Shown: in pieces, positions 8,292 through 16,642 of the stretch
Layout of the letters: each line of letters opens with the position of its first letter
Numbering within the stretch: position 1 is the first letter of the stretch
Assembly: GCA_947629915.1 (NCBI GenBank)
Contig: CANRFN010000041.1
Location: forward strand, 1 to 41,522
Length of the DNA: 41,522 nucleotides
From: an uncultured Oscillospiraceae bacterium
GTDB taxonomy: Bacteria; Bacillota; Clostridia; Oscillospirales; Oscillospiraceae
Direction of reading: 5' to 3'
The notes under the pieces: generated by a model
Databases searched by the model: none
Told to the model about the DNA's origin: nothing
What the model saw: the letters and a program-made list of their open reading frames with translations, nothing else
Program-made: the position numbers and the translations under genes

Positions 8292-8900
8292 TTATCCAGC
8301 CGGTCTGGGCCGGACGCCCCGCTCCACCCAGTCCGCCAGGGCGGTGAGGGTCTCGCCGATCTCCCGGGTCTCCACCGTCATGGCGGGGCGGGTACTGTCC
8401 AAGGCATCGAACAGGATGGTCTGGGGGCCAGGCACCGCCAGGGCCGCGCCGTCCCAGGCGGAGGCGTTCTCGATGCAGGCCAGGGCCCGGTACGCATTGC
8501 CATCGCCGCCGTACACATAGCCGAAGAACCGCTCCGGCCCGTAGATCTCCCGGGCCTTCCGGCGGCTGAGCTCCGCCACGGCGGCGTTGGCCTTCCACGG
8601 CGTCTCCGCCTGTTCCGTGTTCTCCACATAGCAGGCCCCGTTTTGCAGCGCCAGGGTGGCCTCCCGGCCCACGGTCTCGGCACAGGGGGCCGGCATCAGG
8701 CACTGGAGGAACCGCCGGCTGCAGTTGTCCTTCTCGGGAAAGAGCAGGTGGAAGCGCACATTGGTGCCGGCAAAGGCCCCCTGCATACACCGGTACAGCA
8801 CCCTGGATCCGTCCGGCAGGTACTGCTCCCGCCACTCGTCCACCTCAAAGATAGGCGTTTGGAACAGGGGGTCCTGGCTGGGGTCATAGTGTTTCATCAT
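8292..8900 (-). CDS. Truncated alpha/beta-hydrolase-like protein lacking the nucleophile serine
   Basis: About 202 aa, clearly paralogous to the first 200 residues of the hydrolase at 14090-16159. Shared blocks include LLFPEKD/LCFPEKD, WKANAAVAELSR/WKASAAVAEFSR and ALACIENASAWDGA/TMACIENTDAWEGA. Where the large protein has YGGSGGGYK, this one has YGGDGNAYR, so the nucleophile-elbow Ser is replaced by Asp (residue 133). It ends before the regions that hold the Asp and His of the triad, so hydrolytic activity is unlikely. The frame is intact and tightly placed: the start (ATG at 8900, six bases after GAGGAGG; an ATG at 8897 is equally possible) overlaps the end of the DUF624 gene. It may be a retained binding or regulatory pseudo-enzyme, or a domain remnant. 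Confidence 0.75.
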   Translation of the reverse strand: MMKHYDPSQDPLFQTPIFEVDEWREQYLPDGSRVLYRCMQGAFAGTNVRFHLLFPEKDNCSRRFLQCLMPAPCAETVGREATLALQNGACYVENTEQAETPWKANAAVAELSRRKAREIYGPERFFGYVYGGDGNAYRALACIENASAWDGAALAVPGPQTILFDALDSTRPAMTVETREIGETLTALADWVERGVRPRPAG

Positions 8901-9531
8901 TGGCATCCTCCTCTCCCTCTCTCGCCTCGCTTTTGGCGAAAGAACTCGCGCACACCACGGACATGTACCGGATCAGCACCGCCGGCAGGGCCAGCACGAT
9001 CACCGGCAGCAGGGCGATGGCCCAGTCCATCAGCCAGATTCCCAGGAGGAAAATGGCGATGGCCAGCAGATTCTTCGGGAAGTTCACAATCGCGTACACC
9101 GCAGCGTTGCGGATGATCTGCCGGTTGGTGAGCCGGTACCGGGCCAACAGCGGGAAAATGTACAGGATCATCATAGATCCCAGGGCGGCGGCGATAAAGA
9201 TGCCGGCCCGGGCAATGCGCATGACCAGCGTGCTCTCCTGCTGCATCACATACCACCAGTCCATGCCCAAAAGTGCATACAGCGCCACGCAGAGCAGCGT
9301 CAGGGGCACAGACTGCTTGAAGTTCTCCCGGAAGGAGGGCCAGAAGGACCTGGATACCACCGGCGCCTCCCCCCGGACGATCTTCATACCCACGCACATG
9401 GCCGCGGTGATCCCCGCCCCGGCGGTGATCACCGGCAGGCACAGGAGCAGCGCCAGAAGGCCCAGTTTGGCGTAGTCGAAGACGGTCCCCATGATCTGGG
9501 AAAACTTGCTGTCCGGATCAAAGATGTTCAC
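8884..9531 (-). CDS. DUF624 (YesL-family) membrane protein
   Basis: About 215 aa with the DUF624 pattern: N-terminal NIFDPDSKFSQIMG, then roughly five hydrophobic segments, including YAKLGLLALLLCLPVITAG near 20-38 and a C-terminal pair around 145-195. The start is taken as GTG at 9531, because AAAGGGGGAG lies seven bases before it; a TTG seven codons upstream overlaps that ribosome binding site. YesL proteins are found in YesM/YesN-regulated pectin and sugar loci next to ABC importers; their biochemical role is not established. Its stop lies inside the next gene (8900), indicating co-translation. Confidence 0.88.
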   Translation of the reverse strand: MNIFDPDSKFSQIMGTVFDYAKLGLLALLLCLPVITAGAGITAAMCVGMKIVRGEAPVVSRSFWPSFRENFKQSVPLTLLCVALYALLGMDWWYVMQQESTLVMRIARAGIFIAAALGSMMILYIFPLLARYRLTNRQIIRNAAVYAIVNFPKNLLAIAIFLLGIWLMDWAIALLPVIVLALPAVLIRYMSVVCASSFAKSEAREGEEDANDETL

Positions 9532-9600
9532 GGGAAGACTCCCCCTTTCCAAGAGTCGTGTGATACCTTTACAAAACGTACAAAACGCTGATAGGTTGTT

Positions 9601-10404
9601 TTAGTTCTCGGGGACGGCCTCGATTCCCCAGACCTCCAGTTGGGTCAGGGCCGGGAAGGGGCTATCGTCCCCCGCCTTTTGGAATTCCCGGAGTTCCAGC
9701 CATTGGATAGGCCGGGGTTTCAGCGGAAAGGACTGGACGGCGCCGGTTCTGGCTAGTTTCAGGGTCTCCCGGCTGCCGTCGCTGAAAGCGGCAGTCACCT
9801 GGGTCCACCAGCTGTCGTGGGGGAAGTCCGCCCGGAGGGTCAGGCGGAGCTCGTCCGCGGTCACCTCCCGGCCTAGATCCAGGCGGAACACCGGGTCTGG
9901 ATCCTTCTCAATCCCCCAGGCCTGGAAGGGCCAGCCCCCGTGGGAGTTGTTCTCATAGACCCCGTCAATGGCATTGCGGGGAGCGAATTCTGGCTTTTTC
10001 CCGTCCACGCTGGAGGACGCGTGGGGGTAGAAGCCGCTCTCCCGGACCTGGTCATATGGGTTCAGAGCCAGGTTTCTCCTCTGGGCGATCTCCGCCTCCG
10101 TGGCCGCCCGGGCTCGGATCAGATGGCAGGCCCCAGAGAAGCTTTTGGGGGAGTAGCAGGACCGCTCCCCCGCTGCGGGGATGTGGAATGCCATTCTGGT
10201 CCCCGGCACATAGACCAGGACCTCCGGCATGGCGTCCTCCAGCTGGATCATGTAGTGTCTCCACTTCCCGTCAGTCTCCAGGAGGATGAAGTCCCCCTCC
10301 CCGTATGGCGCGTTGTACACCATCGCACTGCGCTCCCCCGGCATTCCAGCTGCTAGAAGGCGGAAGTTCTCCCGGGTGTGGAGCTTGAGTTTCATTTCAG
10401 CCAC
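9601..10404 (-). CDS. Protein with C-terminal discoidin-like (F5/8-type/DUF7402-like) domain
   Basis: About 267 aa. The N-terminal third (KLHTRENFRLLAAG, later FILLETDG) resembles a small beta-rich domain. Residues about 125-265 look like a galactose-binding/discoidin fold, with NLALNPYDQVRESGFYPHAS, AIDGVYENNSHGGWPFQAWG, VFRLDLGREV and a closing LTQLEVWGIE. No signal peptide is visible, so it would be cytoplasmic. It follows the GH88-like gene and may be its carbohydrate-recognition partner; this is inference from adjacency. The start is ambiguous: GTG at 10404 has GGGGAGG eight bases upstream and is preferred, ATG at 10395 is possible, and an upstream GTG at 10428 would overlap the GH88 stop. 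Confidence 0.65.
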   Translation of the reverse strand: MAEMKLKLHTRENFRLLAAGMPGERSAMVYNAPYGEGDFILLETDGKWRHYMIQLEDAMPEVLVYVPGTRMAFHIPAAGERSCYSPKSFSGACHLIRARAATEAEIAQRRNLALNPYDQVRESGFYPHASSSVDGKKPEFAPRNAIDGVYENNSHGGWPFQAWGIEKDPDPVFRLDLGREVTADELRLTLRADFPHDSWWTQVTAAFSDGSRETLKLARTGAVQSFPLKPRPIQWLELREFQKAGDDSPFPALTQLEVWGIEAVPEN

Positions 10405-10421
10405 TGTCCTCTCCTCCCCTC

Positions 10422-11606
10422 TCACCACAGGAATGCCGCATTCTCACGCAGGCGCAGCAGCGCTTCAATGAGGTAATAGTCGCCGTAGATAATGGGCAAG
10501 TCGCTCATTCGCCCGCATGGATCGTGATAGTAGGTGGTGCCCCCGCCTACGATGCCATCGGTCTCCGGGTTCCAGTCGCAGAATTGCTCCGTGCAGGCCC
10601 GCAGGATCCGCATTGCAGCGGTATGGTAGAGGCCTTTCTCATACTCTCCCACATGCTCGGCAATCTCCAGAAGCCCGCAGGCCGTGATGATCCCGGCGTC
10701 GGAGTCGTATTTCACCGGCTCCTCTGGGGCCCGGTAATCCACCAGGGGCAGCCAGTCGTTGGCCGCCAGGCAGGCGATGCAGTAATGGGCACACTGTTTG
10801 GCCGTGTTCAGGAAGGACATATCGCCAGTATGGCGGTAGCTCAGGGCAAAGCCGTACACCGCCCAGGACTGTCCCCGGCTCCAGGCAGAGCCCGGTCCGT
10901 ATCCCTGTCCGCCAGGGCTGTCCAGCAGTTCCCCTGTCTCGGGATCCAGAGAGATCAGGTGGTTGCAGCTGCCGTCCGGCCGGACGATCCACCTCTGGGC
11001 GGTCCTGGCGTGGTTCTCTGCGATCTGGCGATAACGGGGATCTCCCGTCTCCTCAGACGCCCAGTAGAGCAGCGGCAGGTTCATCATGCAGTCTACGATC
11101 ATCCAGCCGCAGACTCCGCCGCCGGCGCTCATCCAGGCCGGCATCTCCTGTTCTCCCTTGTGGTCGTCCCAGGCCCGGATAAACCGCCCTGCGGGGTTGT
11201 ACCGTCCCGCCAGCAGATTGGCGGCGTGGATTCCTCTGCGTCTGGACTCCGGGTCCCCTGTCTCGCGGTAGTCTGCCACTGCGGAGAGCAGAAACAGGAA
11301 GCCGGCATCGTGGTCCACCCCGTCCAGGCCGGTGAGCACGCTGTCCAGGCGGCGCTCCACTCCCTGGGCAGCCTCTCGGTACTGCTCTTCCCCGGTGGCG
11401 TGGTACATCTGCCAAAGCATCCCCGGCCAAAACCCGTTGGTCCAGAACCCCAGGCCCAACGGCGTACCCTCTACATCAAAGTACTTTCCGCCTCTGGGGG
11501 CAAAGGGAATGGTGGTCCCCAGGCGACCGCACTCCGCAGCCATCTTGGTCCGAAGTCTCTCCCAGGTTGTGTCCAGCCACTGTCTGTCGCTCTCTCGGTT
11601 TGTCAT
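10422..11606 (-). CDS. GH88-like unsaturated glucuronyl/galacturonyl hydrolase
   Basis: About 394 aa, an (alpha/alpha)6-barrel enzyme of the GH88 type. FWTNGFWPGMLWQMYHATG (54-72), VDHDAGF (97-103) and GWMIVDCMMNLPLLYWA (from 167) match the conserved segments. The candidate catalytic aspartates are Asp100 in DHDAGF and Asp172 in IVDCMMNLPLLYW. These enzymes remove the 4,5-unsaturated uronic acid left on oligosaccharides by polysaccharide lyases. No lyase gene is in this window, so the substrate must be generated elsewhere or by other bacteria. No signal peptide. The ATG at 11606 has GAGGAGG six bases upstream and is preferred over a TTG seven codons earlier. It is followed at 17 bases by the discoidin-like protein. 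Confidence 0.88.
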   Translation of the reverse strand: MTNRESDRQWLDTTWERLRTKMAAECGRLGTTIPFAPRGGKYFDVEGTPLGLGFWTNGFWPGMLWQMYHATGEEQYREAAQGVERRLDSVLTGLDGVDHDAGFLFLLSAVADYRETGDPESRRRGIHAANLLAGRYNPAGRFIRAWDDHKGEQEMPAWMSAGGGVCGWMIVDCMMNLPLLYWASEETGDPRYRQIAENHARTAQRWIVRPDGSCNHLISLDPETGELLDSPGGQGYGPGSAWSRGQSWAVYGFALSYRHTGDMSFLNTAKQCAHYCIACLAANDWLPLVDYRAPEEPVKYDSDAGIITACGLLEIAEHVGEYEKGLYHTAAMRILRACTEQFCDWNPETDGIVGGGTTYYHDPCGRMSDLPIIYGDYYLIEALLRLRENAAFLW

Positions 11607-11639
11607 GGTCATCCTCCTCACACGCAAAACGGAATGCCT

Positions 11640-13913
11640 TCAGTTTCCCTGAATTGCTGCATTGAGCTGATCGATAAACGCCACCATGCCGTCATGGGTG
11701 AGGACGTGGAAGCTCACGAGAGATTTCAGCGGCATGGCGTACATCATGTCGTTCCGGGACTTCTGGTCCGCCTCAGAGGACGTGCCCAGATCTGTATGAC
11801 CACGCCGGGCCAGGCGCTCTGCCAGGAACGCCCCCACCACCGGCTTGGTTCTGGGGTCCGCCAAAAGCTCCCCTATGGTGGTGGAAGAGGAGACCTCGAA
11901 GGGCAGCAGCTTTGCGGTCTGGAACTGCACCTCGGTCTCCAGGCGGATGTCATCGCTGGCGTGTCCCACCAGGATGGCGTAGGTGCCGGAGGGGGCGTAC
12001 CAGTCCCCCAGGTCCGCATCATAGTAACTGAGGCTGCGGTCTGTGAGCACCATAGAGACGGTCTTCACCTCGCCCGGCTCAAGGTATACCTTCTGGAATG
12101 CATGAAACTCCTTCAAGGGCCGGTTGGGGGTGCCGTTGCGGTCCGCCACGTAGAGCTGCACCACCTCTTTGCCCGCCATGGCGCCGGTGTTGCGCACGTC
12201 TACGGAGACGATCAGCTTCTCTCCGTCCGCAAAGGACGTTTTGTCTGTCCGGAGGTTCTCGTAGGCAAAGCTGGTATAGCTCAGCCCGTGGCCGAACGCC
12301 CAACGGACGGGCATTTTTTTCTTCTCGTAGTAGCGGTACCCCACATAGATACCCTCGGCGTAGCGGACCTTCTTGCCGTCCCCGCCGTAGTTCAGGTAGC
12401 TGGGGTTGTCCTCCAGGTGCAGGGGGAAGGTCTCCGCCAGCCGTCCGGAGGGGTTGGCCTCGCCCCACAGAAGGGCATCCGCCGCCTGCCCCACGCCCTG
12501 GCCGCCGAGATACATCTCCAGCACCGCCGCCACCTGGTCCGCCCAGGGGCACTCCACGGCGCTGCCGTTGTGGAGCACCACCACGGTGTTGGGCTGCACC
12601 GCCGAGACCGCGGCGATGAGCTTGTTCTGGCAGTCCGGCAGCCGCATGTGGGTGCGGTCGAAGCCCTCGGACTCAAAGGAGTCCGGCAGGCCTGCGAAGA
12701 CCACCGCCACCTCCGCATTCTTGGCGGCCTCCACGGCTTTCTCCAGTTCCGCCTCGTCCAACACGTCTCCCTCTCCCGGGAACCCCTGGACATAGGTCAC
12801 GTCCCGGCCCTTGTCCCGGGCGGTCTCCAGGGCGGAGGTGACGCGGCTGGCGTTCACCCGGCTGGAGCCGCTGCCCTGATACCGGGGCGCCTCCGCATAG
12901 GCGCCGATATAGGCTACCTTCTGCCCTGCCCTCAGCGGCAGCACGCCGTTGTTCTCCAGGAGTACCGCGCACTCAGTCTCCATCTCCACTGCCAGGGTGT
13001 GATAGGCGTCCAGGTCATAGGCCGCATCGGGCACCCGGTTTTCTGTGTAGTCGAAGACGAACTGCAGGATGTTCTCCACCGCCTGGTCCACCAGGGCCTC
13101 GTCCAGCTTTCCCTCCCGGACCGCCCGCACGATGAGGGCATCGTTCTCGCCGCCGGAGTCCGGCATCTCCAGGTCCTCGCCGGCCAGGATGCCCTTCACC
13201 CGGTCTGCCGCCGCGCCCCAGTCCGTCACGACAGCGCCGTCAAAGCCCCACTCGGTGCGGAGGATGTCGGTGAGCAGCCGCTTGTTCTCGGAGCAGAAGG
13301 TGCCGTTGAGCTTGTTGTATGCGCACATGACCGTGCTGGGCTTGCCCTCCTTCACAGCGATCTCAAAGGGGGTGAGGTAGATCTCCCGCAGGGTCCGCTC
13401 GTCCACCTCCGAGGAGCAGCCCATCCGGGAGAACTCCTGGTTGTTGCAGGCGAAGTGCTTCAGGCTGGCCCCCACATGGTGTGCCTGCAGGCCCCGGATC
13501 CAGGCCGCACCCAGTTTGCCGGAGAGATAGGGGTCCTCGCTGATGTACTCGAAGTTCCGCCCGCAGAGGGGAGAGCGCTTGATGTTTACCCCGGGGCCCA
13601 GCAGCACCGCCAGATCCTTGGCCTGGCACTGCCGCCCCAAAGCATCCCCCAGCCGCTCCAGAAGGGACTCGTCAAAGCTGGAGGCGGTGGCGCAGGCCGC
13701 AGGGAAGCAGGTGGCCCGGATGCTCTCCCCGATGCCCAGGTGATCGCCGCCGGTCTCCTGTTTCCGCAGCCCGTGGGGGCCGTCTGAGAGCATGACGGGC
13801 GGAATTCCCAGCCGCGCCACGCCCTTGGTGTGCCAGAAGTCCAGGCCGGAGCAGAGGCCCGCCTTCTCCTCCAATGTCATCTGCGAGACAAGCTTTTTGA
13901 TGTCTGTTTTCAA
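11640..13913 (-). CDS. GH3 family beta-glycosidase with C-terminal Fn3-like and helical modules
   Basis: A 757-aa protein if started at TTG 13913, which has GGGAGGTC seven bases upstream; the in-frame upstream extension lacks such a site. N-terminal GH3 barrel: KHFACNNQE (152-160) and the nucleophile Asp231 in AVVTDWGAAADR. The alpha/beta sandwich has GLPDSFESEGFDR (408-420), whose glutamates include the likely acid/base. An Fn3-like domain follows (DVRNTGAMAGKEVVQLYV). The last 80 residues form a helical module (GELLADP... MPLKSLVSF... FIDQLNAAI) that recurs in the GH43 and GH78 proteins of this locus. No signal peptide: cytoplasmic. It is the first gene of the minus-strand block, divergent from the 689-aa hydrolase. 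Beta-glucosidase is the most likely activity; beta-xylosidase is not excluded. Confidence 0.93.
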   Translation of the reverse strand: MKTDIKKLVSQMTLEEKAGLCSGLDFWHTKGVARLGIPPVMLSDGPHGLRKQETGGDHLGIGESIRATCFPAACATASSFDESLLERLGDALGRQCQAKDLAVLLGPGVNIKRSPLCGRNFEYISEDPYLSGKLGAAWIRGLQAHHVGASLKHFACNNQEFSRMGCSSEVDERTLREIYLTPFEIAVKEGKPSTVMCAYNKLNGTFCSENKRLLTDILRTEWGFDGAVVTDWGAAADRVKGILAGEDLEMPDSGGENDALIVRAVREGKLDEALVDQAVENILQFVFDYTENRVPDAAYDLDAYHTLAVEMETECAVLLENNGVLPLRAGQKVAYIGAYAEAPRYQGSGSSRVNASRVTSALETARDKGRDVTYVQGFPGEGDVLDEAELEKAVEAAKNAEVAVVFAGLPDSFESEGFDRTHMRLPDCQNKLIAAVSAVQPNTVVVLHNGSAVECPWADQVAAVLEMYLGGQGVGQAADALLWGEANPSGRLAETFPLHLEDNPSYLNYGGDGKKVRYAEGIYVGYRYYEKKKMPVRWAFGHGLSYTSFAYENLRTDKTSFADGEKLIVSVDVRNTGAMAGKEVVQLYVADRNGTPNRPLKEFHAFQKVYLEPGEVKTVSMVLTDRSLSYYDADLGDWYAPSGTYAILVGHASDDIRLETEVQFQTAKLLPFEVSSSTTIGELLADPRTKPVVGAFLAERLARRGHTDLGTSSEADQKSRNDMMYAMPLKSLVSFHVLTHDGMVAFIDQLNAAIQGN

Positions 13914-14027
13914 GCAAAAGACCTCCCTGCACGGATTTTGTGCTCTCATTTTGGCACGCCATGGCGGAAAACTATATAAGAAACCCGATGCAAACTACCA
14001 GATTTCCGACAGACTGTCCAAAAGCCC

Positions 14028-14057
14028 TTGCGCCAGAAAAAAGGAAAGCGGTATACT
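14028..14057 (+). promoter_or_regulatory. Promoter of the alpha/beta-hydrolase operon
   Basis: TTGCGC at 14028-14033 and TATACT at 14052-14057 are separated by 18 bp, and transcription would start about 25 bases before the ATG at 14090. It lies in the 176-bp divergent region shared with the GH3 gene. The GH3 promoter must lie here too, but I could not pick one convincingly (a TATATA stretch occurs near 13973-13978). Confidence 0.6.
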
Positions 14058-14089
14058 CCGGCCAGATCAACGAAATGGAGGTACCCCCT

Positions 14090-16159
14090 ATGGCAAAAGA
14101 GATCTACCACGCCTTGGAAGACCCGGACTATCAGGACGTCTATGTGGATGTAGACGAGACCCGCACCCGGGACAACCCCAACGGCGGAACCCTCACGTAC
14201 CGCTATGTCCACGGCGGCTTCCCCGGCAAGTCCGTGAAGTTCTCCCTGTGCTTCCCGGAGAAGGACAAGTACACCGGCCGCTTCTTCCACTACCTCTGCC
14301 CCTTCCCCGGCCCCGATGAGGAGATGGCCTCCCTCACCCGCACCGGCCAGAACGACCACATCGCCTTTGCCCTGGAAAACGGCGCCTACTTCATCGAGAG
14401 CAACATGGGCTCCGCCCAGCAGTTCGGCGGCTCCCCGGAGCCCCGGCGGGTCTGGAAGGCCAGCGCCGCGGTGGCGGAGTTCTCCCGGAAACTGGCGAAA
14501 GAGATGTACGAGACCGAGCAGCGCCCGGTGGGCATCGTGTACGGCGGCTCCGGCGGCGGGTACAAGACCATGGCCTGCATCGAGAACACGGACGCCTGGG
14601 AGGGTGCGGTGCCGTTTGTGATCGGCTCTCCCGCCTCCCTGCCCAACACCATCACCATGCGGGTTCAGGGCCAGCGGGCCCTGCGGCACGCCTTCGGCAA
14701 GATCATAGACAACATCGACGCCGGCGGCTGCGGGGACATGTATGCCGGCCTCACGGACGACGAGGCCGCCATGCTTCGGGAGATCACCGCCATGGGTGAG
14801 CCGCCCCTGTCCTGGTATGTAGAGGCGGCCGGCCGCATCGATCCGGGCTCTCTCCCGGTGCTCACCCCCGGGGTGAAGGCAGCGGACCCCAACTACTTCA
14901 AAGACTACTGGACCGTCCCCGGCTACGAGGGCGCAGACCCCAACTCCGGCGCCGCCCGGGACCGGTTTGTGCTCCGGGCCCATGTGGTGGCCTGCGGCGT
15001 CTCGGATGACGCCAAAGAGGACGGCGGACTGCCCACCGGCGGCAACGGCGTGGACGACGCCTGGAAGAAGCAGCTGGCCAGCTCCGGCGGCGCCTGGCTG
15101 GAGATCGACGCCCAGCCCGCGAACCCGGATCAGTACATGGACGGCACCAACATCACCTTCCCCAGCACGGCGGCAGAGGGCAAGACCCTGCTGCTCTCCA
15201 CCCTCACCCGGGAGCCGGAGACGGGACGCAGTCTCATCACCTTCGGGGCGGCGTACGGCGCGGATAAGGCATCGGACGTGATGGCCCTTTTGAAACCCGG
15301 CGATGCAGTTCTGCTGGACAACTCAGACTACGTGGCCGTTCAGTCCTACTACCGCCACCAGGTGCCGGAGGAGCTGGATTTCCACGCCTGGGACCAGTTC
15401 CGGAATCCGGACGGCACCCCCAAGACGCCCCAGCGGCCCTTCATGGGCAAGGGCTTCACCGGCACCGGCACGGTCCAGGACGGCCAGATCCAGGGCAAAG
15501 TGCTCCAGATCCAGGCCCTGGTGGACGAGTCCACCTGTCCCTGGTGCGCTCACTGGTATCGGGATCAGGTCATCAAGTCCGGGAAGATCGACGACATGCG
15601 CACATACTTCTTCCAGCGCTGCATGCACGGAGACAGCACGGCCATGGGCAACTCCATGGTGGTGAACTACCTGGGCGGCCTCTATCAGGCGCTGCTGGAC
15701 GTGTCCAACTGGATCATGACGGGCAAGGCGCCGCTGGACACCACGCAGTACACCTGTGCAGACAACCAGATCGAAGTAGAGCCCGATGCCGCAAAGCGCT
15801 GCGGCATGCAGGCGGGCATCGTGCTCACCGCCAACGGGGAGAAGTGCCTCCATGTGAAGGCCGGCGAGGCCTTCACCCTTCGCGCTGAAGCAACACTTCC
15901 CGAGAACGCCGGCGCCGTGGTGGCTATGGACTACGACTTCCACGACGACCGCAATATTCCCGCCGCCACTCCCGTCTTCGATGTAAAGGGCACCTTCACC
16001 CTCACGGACAAGGGCGCCATCAGTGAGCTCACCTGGCACTACGATGTGCCCGGCACCTACTTTGCCGCCGCCCGGGTTGCCACCCAGCGGGAGGGCCGCA
16101 CCGATGATCTCTTCACCCGGGTGCTCAACCTGGACCGGGTGCGAGTGATTGTAGAATAA
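14090..16159 (+). CDS. Large alpha/beta-hydrolase (tannase/feruloyl-esterase-like), possible esterase
   Basis: A 689-aa protein; the ATG at 14090 has GGAGG eight bases upstream. It shows an alpha/beta-hydrolase triad: Ser154 in the elbow VYGGSGGGYK, a candidate Asp479 in QALVDESTCPWC and His513 in CMHGDS. A CPWC pair (Cys483, Cys486) sits directly after the acid residue. Residues about 565-689 form a PKD- or Ig-like beta domain (AMDYDFHDD, ELTWHYDVPGTYFAAARV). The overall look is of tannase/feruloyl-esterase-related hydrolases, but I do not recognise a characterised member. No signal peptide, so cytoplasmic. It leads an operon with a glyoxalase-fold protein, an SDR and a GH1 enzyme, which suits removal of an acyl group from a glycoside. 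A truncated paralogue without the Ser is at 8292-8900. Confidence 0.7.
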   Translation: MAKEIYHALEDPDYQDVYVDVDETRTRDNPNGGTLTYRYVHGGFPGKSVKFSLCFPEKDKYTGRFFHYLCPFPGPDEEMASLTRTGQNDHIAFALENGAYFIESNMGSAQQFGGSPEPRRVWKASAAVAEFSRKLAKEMYETEQRPVGIVYGGSGGGYKTMACIENTDAWEGAVPFVIGSPASLPNTITMRVQGQRALRHAFGKIIDNIDAGGCGDMYAGLTDDEAAMLREITAMGEPPLSWYVEAAGRIDPGSLPVLTPGVKAADPNYFKDYWTVPGYEGADPNSGAARDRFVLRAHVVACGVSDDAKEDGGLPTGGNGVDDAWKKQLASSGGAWLEIDAQPANPDQYMDGTNITFPSTAAEGKTLLLSTLTREPETGRSLITFGAAYGADKASDVMALLKPGDAVLLDNSDYVAVQSYYRHQVPEELDFHAWDQFRNPDGTPKTPQRPFMGKGFTGTGTVQDGQIQGKVLQIQALVDESTCPWCAHWYRDQVIKSGKIDDMRTYFFQRCMHGDSTAMGNSMVVNYLGGLYQALLDVSNWIMTGKAPLDTTQYTCADNQIEVEPDAAKRCGMQAGIVLTANGEKCLHVKAGEAFTLRAEATLPENAGAVVAMDYDFHDDRNIPAATPVFDVKGTFTLTDKGAISELTWHYDVPGTYFAAARVATQREGRTDDLFTRVLNLDRVRVIVE

Positions 16160-16172
16160 GGAGGCAGAGACT

Positions 16173-16640
16173 ATGGAAAAAGGAAGAACCTTCGGTGTCT
16201 TTCAGGTGGGCATCATGGTCCACGACATCGATGAGTGTCTGAAACTCTTTGTGGACGCGCTGGGCATGGAAGTGGTCTTTGAGGCCCGCAACCAGATCCA
16301 GCCCGCTCAGGGGCTCAGCGGCACCGAGCAGCAAGTGATGAACGTGCTGATGCTCCACGGCGAGGGCGGCGTGGACCTGGAGATCCACCAGTATGTGGAC
16401 CCGCCTGCCAAACCCTGCCCTCCCATGAACCACAACGATCTGGGCTCCATGCACTTCATGCTCCGGGTGGACGACATCTACGCCGTCTGCGAGAAGGTCC
16501 AGGCCCTGGGGTACGAGCTCATGAACCCGGTGGTGGAGTCCAAGAACGTCCCCGGCTTCAAGTTCACCTACTTCCGGGGCCCGGACGGGGTCATGGTAGA
16601 GCTCCACGAGGGTGAAGTACCCCGGGTAAGGAGGGTCTGA
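16173..16640 (+). CDS. VOC/glyoxalase-fold protein
   Basis: A 155-aa vicinal-oxygen-chelate protein with two beta-alpha-beta-beta-beta modules. The ATG at 16173 follows AAGGAGG and lies 13 bases after the hydrolase gene. Candidate metal ligands are Gln in FQVGIMV (residue about 11), Glu in DLEIHQY, His in SMHFMLRV and Glu in VMVELHEG. The first position is Gln where many bacterial members have His; human glyoxalase I uses the same Gln-Glu-His-Glu set. Members act as lyases, isomerases/epimerases or ring-cleaving dioxygenases. In an anaerobe-type glycoside locus, epimerisation or lyase chemistry on the sugar or aglycone is more plausible than oxygen-dependent cleavage. The exact reaction is unknown. 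Confidence 0.8.
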   Translation: MEKGRTFGVFQVGIMVHDIDECLKLFVDALGMEVVFEARNQIQPAQGLSGTEQQVMNVLMLHGEGGVDLEIHQYVDPPAKPCPPMNHNDLGSMHFMLRVDDIYAVCEKVQALGYELMNPVVESKNVPGFKFTYFRGPDGVMVELHEGEVPRVRRV

Positions 16641-16642
16641 AC

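Noticed and set aside
10422..11606. Reading the locus as a polysaccharide-lyase (pectin or gellan) utilisation cluster because of GH88
   Set aside because: No polysaccharide lyase or secreted depolymerase is in the window; GH88 alone is not enough. It remains possible that lyases lie outside.
10524..13787. A 1087-codon plus-strand open frame opposite the GH3 and GH88 genes (and a similar 1015-codon one at 30387-33434)
   Set aside because: They are mirror frames of high-GC genes: low-complexity His/Gly/Val-rich translations, no domain, no ribosome binding site, and the opposite strand encodes clear enzyme families.
15529..15540. CPWC in the 689-aa hydrolase as a thioredoxin domain
   Set aside because: No thioredoxin fold sequence around it; it lies within the hydrolase acid-residue loop.
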